Below are positions 61,101 to 64,000 of a stretch of 64,000 nucleotides of DNA, piece after piece. The position numbers and the translations under genes were made by a program. This DNA comes from Breviolum minutum Mf 1.05b.01 (Eukaryota > Sar > Dinophyceae > Suessiales > Symbiodiniaceae). The stretch spans positions 1-64,000 of the forward strand of contig DF240748.1 in the NCBI GenBank assembly GCA_000507305.1, written 5' to 3'. The stretch's first letter is position 1. Every line of letters begins with the position of its first letter. The notes under the pieces are model-generated. The model was given only the letters and a program-made list of their open reading frames with translations, was not told the DNA's origin and made no database searches.

Positions 61101-63889
61101 CGTGTAGTGGATAAATTGAGAGGGCTTAGAACGGCTCAGCAGGAGTACATGGCGGCACACACACACACGGTCCCCTTTCTAGTATCCATTCAATCCGATT
61201 CATCCATTTTCAGAGTTTCGAGCAACTGTGTAACTACCTCTTTGTCGTGTTTTCATGTTGCTGACATTTGTCTTCAACAGGTTGCTGAAAGCTGGCGACA
61301 TTGCAAAGATCGACTTGGCATGCCACATCGACGGTCCCCTTTTGGCACTTATTATTACCGTAATCTTGCTCATCTTGAAGATCATCTTTAGGTAACGTTC
61401 CTTGAAATGCTGCAAATGCTCGGGGTACTTGGTGTTTGGAAGTATTGCTCGGTCAAAACTTAAAACCCTAGGAGTTTCAGGTTTGATTTATGCCTTGAGT
61501 GTGGACACTGGAGTGTTTGGCAGTGCTCGACAAGGTTTCATTGCATCAGCAGCTCATACTATCGTTGTGGGTGGTGAGAAAGCTCGGGACCTGGTGCGAC
61601 AAAGCAGCAAACGACAAAGCACCCGAGACGGACAGAGAATCGTGCGACACTTTGACACACGAGTGGTGCACTTGTCAAGGTCACTGATAGAAAGGCAGAT
61701 GTCATCATGGCTGCTTGGAATGCAGCAGAGGCACCGCTACAGGGAGCTTTGGAAGAAAATCTGTTTGATCAGTGGTCAAACCCTCACATTGGGTGTTTCC
61801 TTTGCAAATAGATATATAAGTGTGGAGAAATTTGAAGCCCATTATTAATAATCCCAATGAACCAACCTCAGTGTATGATAAGATTTGTTAAGAGTTTTGC
61901 ATTTGTTAAGAGTTTTGCGCACTGCTCGCTTGAAGTCTGAGATCCTTCTTAGGTTGTCTTTCCTATGTACCCATAAAGAGACAAAAAAAAAATATATTAT
62001 ATGTTATCCACATTTTATAGCTCTTTCTTGACATGAAGAGTTTCCTTCATTCTGGATCCAGGCAGCCCTCCGCCTGGTTCAAGTGGGCAACAAGAACTCC
62101 CAGGCTGCGCTGCAGGAGGATTGACTTAACACCCCTGAAATTCAGCATTTCTTATTCAAAAAGAAATCGAGTCACACCTCCTGGTGAAGAGCCATGATAA
62201 CTGTCGAGTCCAAGATAATCAAGCAGAATTTCAATCAGCAAAGGTTGACATTTGACTTGATACTCCGATTACTATGATTGCGCATTGCCCGGGGCACCCC
62301 CACGAACTTCCAGGTCTTCACTCGGTAGTAGCTTTCAGTCAAATTGAGCAATTTAGCAGGTCACAGAAGCTTTTGCCAAGATCGCGGAAGACTTCAAGGT
62401 CAAGCCAATGCAAGGTGCGTCTGACTCTATGCTACTAACGTGTTACTTTCAAAACCTTTGAAGGATTCCTGCATGGCACATGCTGATGAAATAGATCATT
62501 CTTTTGCGTCTCCATCTTATCAGCAGTCCAGGTGTTCTTTCCCACCAGCTGAAGAAGCATGTGATTGATGGAAACCGAACCATTATTTGTGCGGAGACGC
62601 CTGAGGAGAAGGCCCAACCCATCTCAGGGCTAAGGCTAAGGAATTCACAATGTTTGCAAGACTGAGACACAGGGTGCTTGGCATGAACAGGTCAGATATG
62701 CTTGCTGTATGTACACGAGTATATATTCAGTATTATTCAGTATATAATATACTACACTATGACTGTATCTATTGTATGATTGTATATTGTATATATCACT
62801 TTACGATCTATACACATTTGCAATGATATTTACTCTGCATAAATTCAAAGTGCTCGCACCAACCCCCGCGTATTTTGCACTTTGAGGTCGAGGAGTTCGA
62901 GTTTGAACTCAACGAGGTGTATAGCATTGACATTGTCATGTCCACTGGCGAAGGCATGGCCTGCTCAAGATATTTGAAGATATGTGAAGTGTGCATGAAG
63001 GCACGACAGCTCACTTCAAAAGCACTCAGATGTTCTCAGGCCGAGGCAAGGAAACCGAGATCAGAAATACTGTCTACAAGAGAGCTGCAGCGGGCCCAGA
63101 GACTCCGACTCCAGACCCAGAAACTCTACCCAGACATGCACACCATGTCACTTGATGTCACTCGCACATCTTGCTGAGGTGGAGAACATGTACAGCTTAA
63201 AGACACAGAAAGCGAGACAGTTCATCTCAGAGGCTCAGATGGCTAAGAGTAAACATTTCCAATTGGTTTGAGGTTTTGGATTTCCAGATGTGGCCTTGTT
63301 CTCGAGGTGCAGAAGCGCTTCCCTGTGTTGCCCTTCACTCTGCGCGCTATTGAGGATGAGCAGGCACTTCATCGAACTCCTGCCTCAGCCTGGCATAGAG
63401 AGTCTTCTGTTATTCAAAGAGTATGTTGTATATATTAATATATACAGATATATCTTGATATATAACGGTAGTATACATTTGTACTGCAGCAATGCGGCTT
63501 TGTAGCAATTTGTGAGGGGACCATGGGATCCCTTCACTCTGACCCACGAGTCAGCAGCAACCTTTCTTGCATTGCTTTGGGTTTCCGAACGTGTGTATTT
63601 TCTATTGTTCCACAGTTTTTCTTCCATTCTTTTACTGTTTTTCCTGCAGGTGGCAAGAGTGGGCGTCTCAGAGGCCAGACGACACGAGCTGCTAGAGGAG
63701 TCAGGACCCAAGTGCCAAAGTCTTTGAGTATGGCGCCTGATGTGTTTTCAACATCTTTCAACGCTGATACTTTCTAAATGGTTTGGTGCATTGGTGCATG
63801 TACATGTGCTCTATTGTCCATTGCTTTCCATTGCTTTCTTGCTTGCCTTTGTTTGCTCACAATGTGCCAGGTATCCTGTTTTGAAGGAG
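58178..63889 (+). CDS. PA2G4: PA2G4/EBP1-like (methionine-aminopeptidase-fold) protein, 3' end cut by window
   Basis: Exons: 58178-58218, 58341-58374, 59267-59308, 59419-59463, 60438-60481, 60597-60648, 60850 to about 60908, 61281-61333, 61535-61581, 61680-61730, 62062-62103, 62360-62414, 62532-62611, 62887-62953, 63040-63089, 63179-63232, 63307-63363, 63650-63699 and 63871-63889. Phase holds everywhere except at 60908/61281, where a few residues are missing (perhaps a microexon). Diagnostic segments are VTTKYRAAGDIVNKALQKIV, GVAFPTCVSVNEIVGHFSPL, AGDIAKIDLACHIDGFIASA, ALRLVQVGNKNSQ, VLSHQLKKHVIDGNRTII, LNEVYSIDIVMSTGEG, QKRFPVLPFTLRAIEDE and RRHELLEEYPVLKE. This is the proliferation-associated protein family, with an aminopeptidase fold but no peptidase activity, linked to ribosomes and RNA binding. 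Metal-site Asp positions look replaced. About 314 codons are present; roughly 75-80 C-terminal residues lie beyond the window. Donors are 13 GC, 4 GT and 1 GA. Confidence 0.95.
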
Positions 63890-64000
63890 GCCAACAATGC
63901 CTTTTGGTTGCAAAAATAGATTGGAAAGTGCTTCGTAGCTGTGACACCCTGCCAGTGCATTCGACTGGAGTGGGAAGAGCCCATGCTCCCTGAACCAGCC

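Overview
The window looks like nuclear DNA of a dinoflagellate, most likely a Symbiodiniaceae-type alga. The evidence is the splice-site pattern. In genes that can be phased codon by codon, most introns start with GC, fewer with GT and a few with GA. They end in AG, and the next exon almost always begins with G. Exons are short (about 25-130 bp), introns are dense, GC is moderate and microsatellites are abundant. No bacterial-style operon, rRNA, tRNA, CRISPR array or transposase was recognised.

Every gene recognised with confidence lies on the + strand, so this is one unidirectional array. From left to right: a degenerate repeat block (about 0.74-1.77 kb); a Gly/Lys-rich protein with a cold-shock-like domain (4.97 to at least 9.15 kb); orphan exons that may resemble the pyruvate kinase C-terminal part (13.1-14.2 kb); a Lys/Pro/Val/Glu repeat protein (14.8-16.25 kb); an unidentified multi-exon gene whose intron holds a 490-bp GTT/GTC array (18-20.8 kb); an intronless gene with five KH-like repeats (21.35-23.27 kb); exons of an acidic protein (24.1-27.2 kb); a Lys/Pro/acid-rich protein (28.4-31.9 kb); a SMYD-like SET-domain gene (33.6-36.6 kb); a 15-exon SNF1/AMPK-type kinase (40.1-43.4 kb); a TPR protein with an Asp/Met-rich C-terminus (43.56-48.46 kb); a unit that carries a SNF1-kinase-type UBA domain and Ser/Pro linkers but no kinase domain (50.29-56.55 kb); and a PA2G4/EBP1-like gene cut off by the window end (58.18-63.89 kb).

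The most unusual arrangement is at 40-56 kb. A SNF1-type kinase domain ends, an apparently complete TPR gene with its own start follows, and a SNF1-type UBA domain with a long linker appears 7 kb later on the same strand. The exon phases at the two junctions are compatible. This could be one kinase gene with a nested same-strand gene, a split kinase, or an assembly rearrangement.

Exon models were built by hand from splice motifs and reading-frame continuity. Boundaries in the kinase and PA2G4 genes are firm. Those in the low-complexity genes are tentative.
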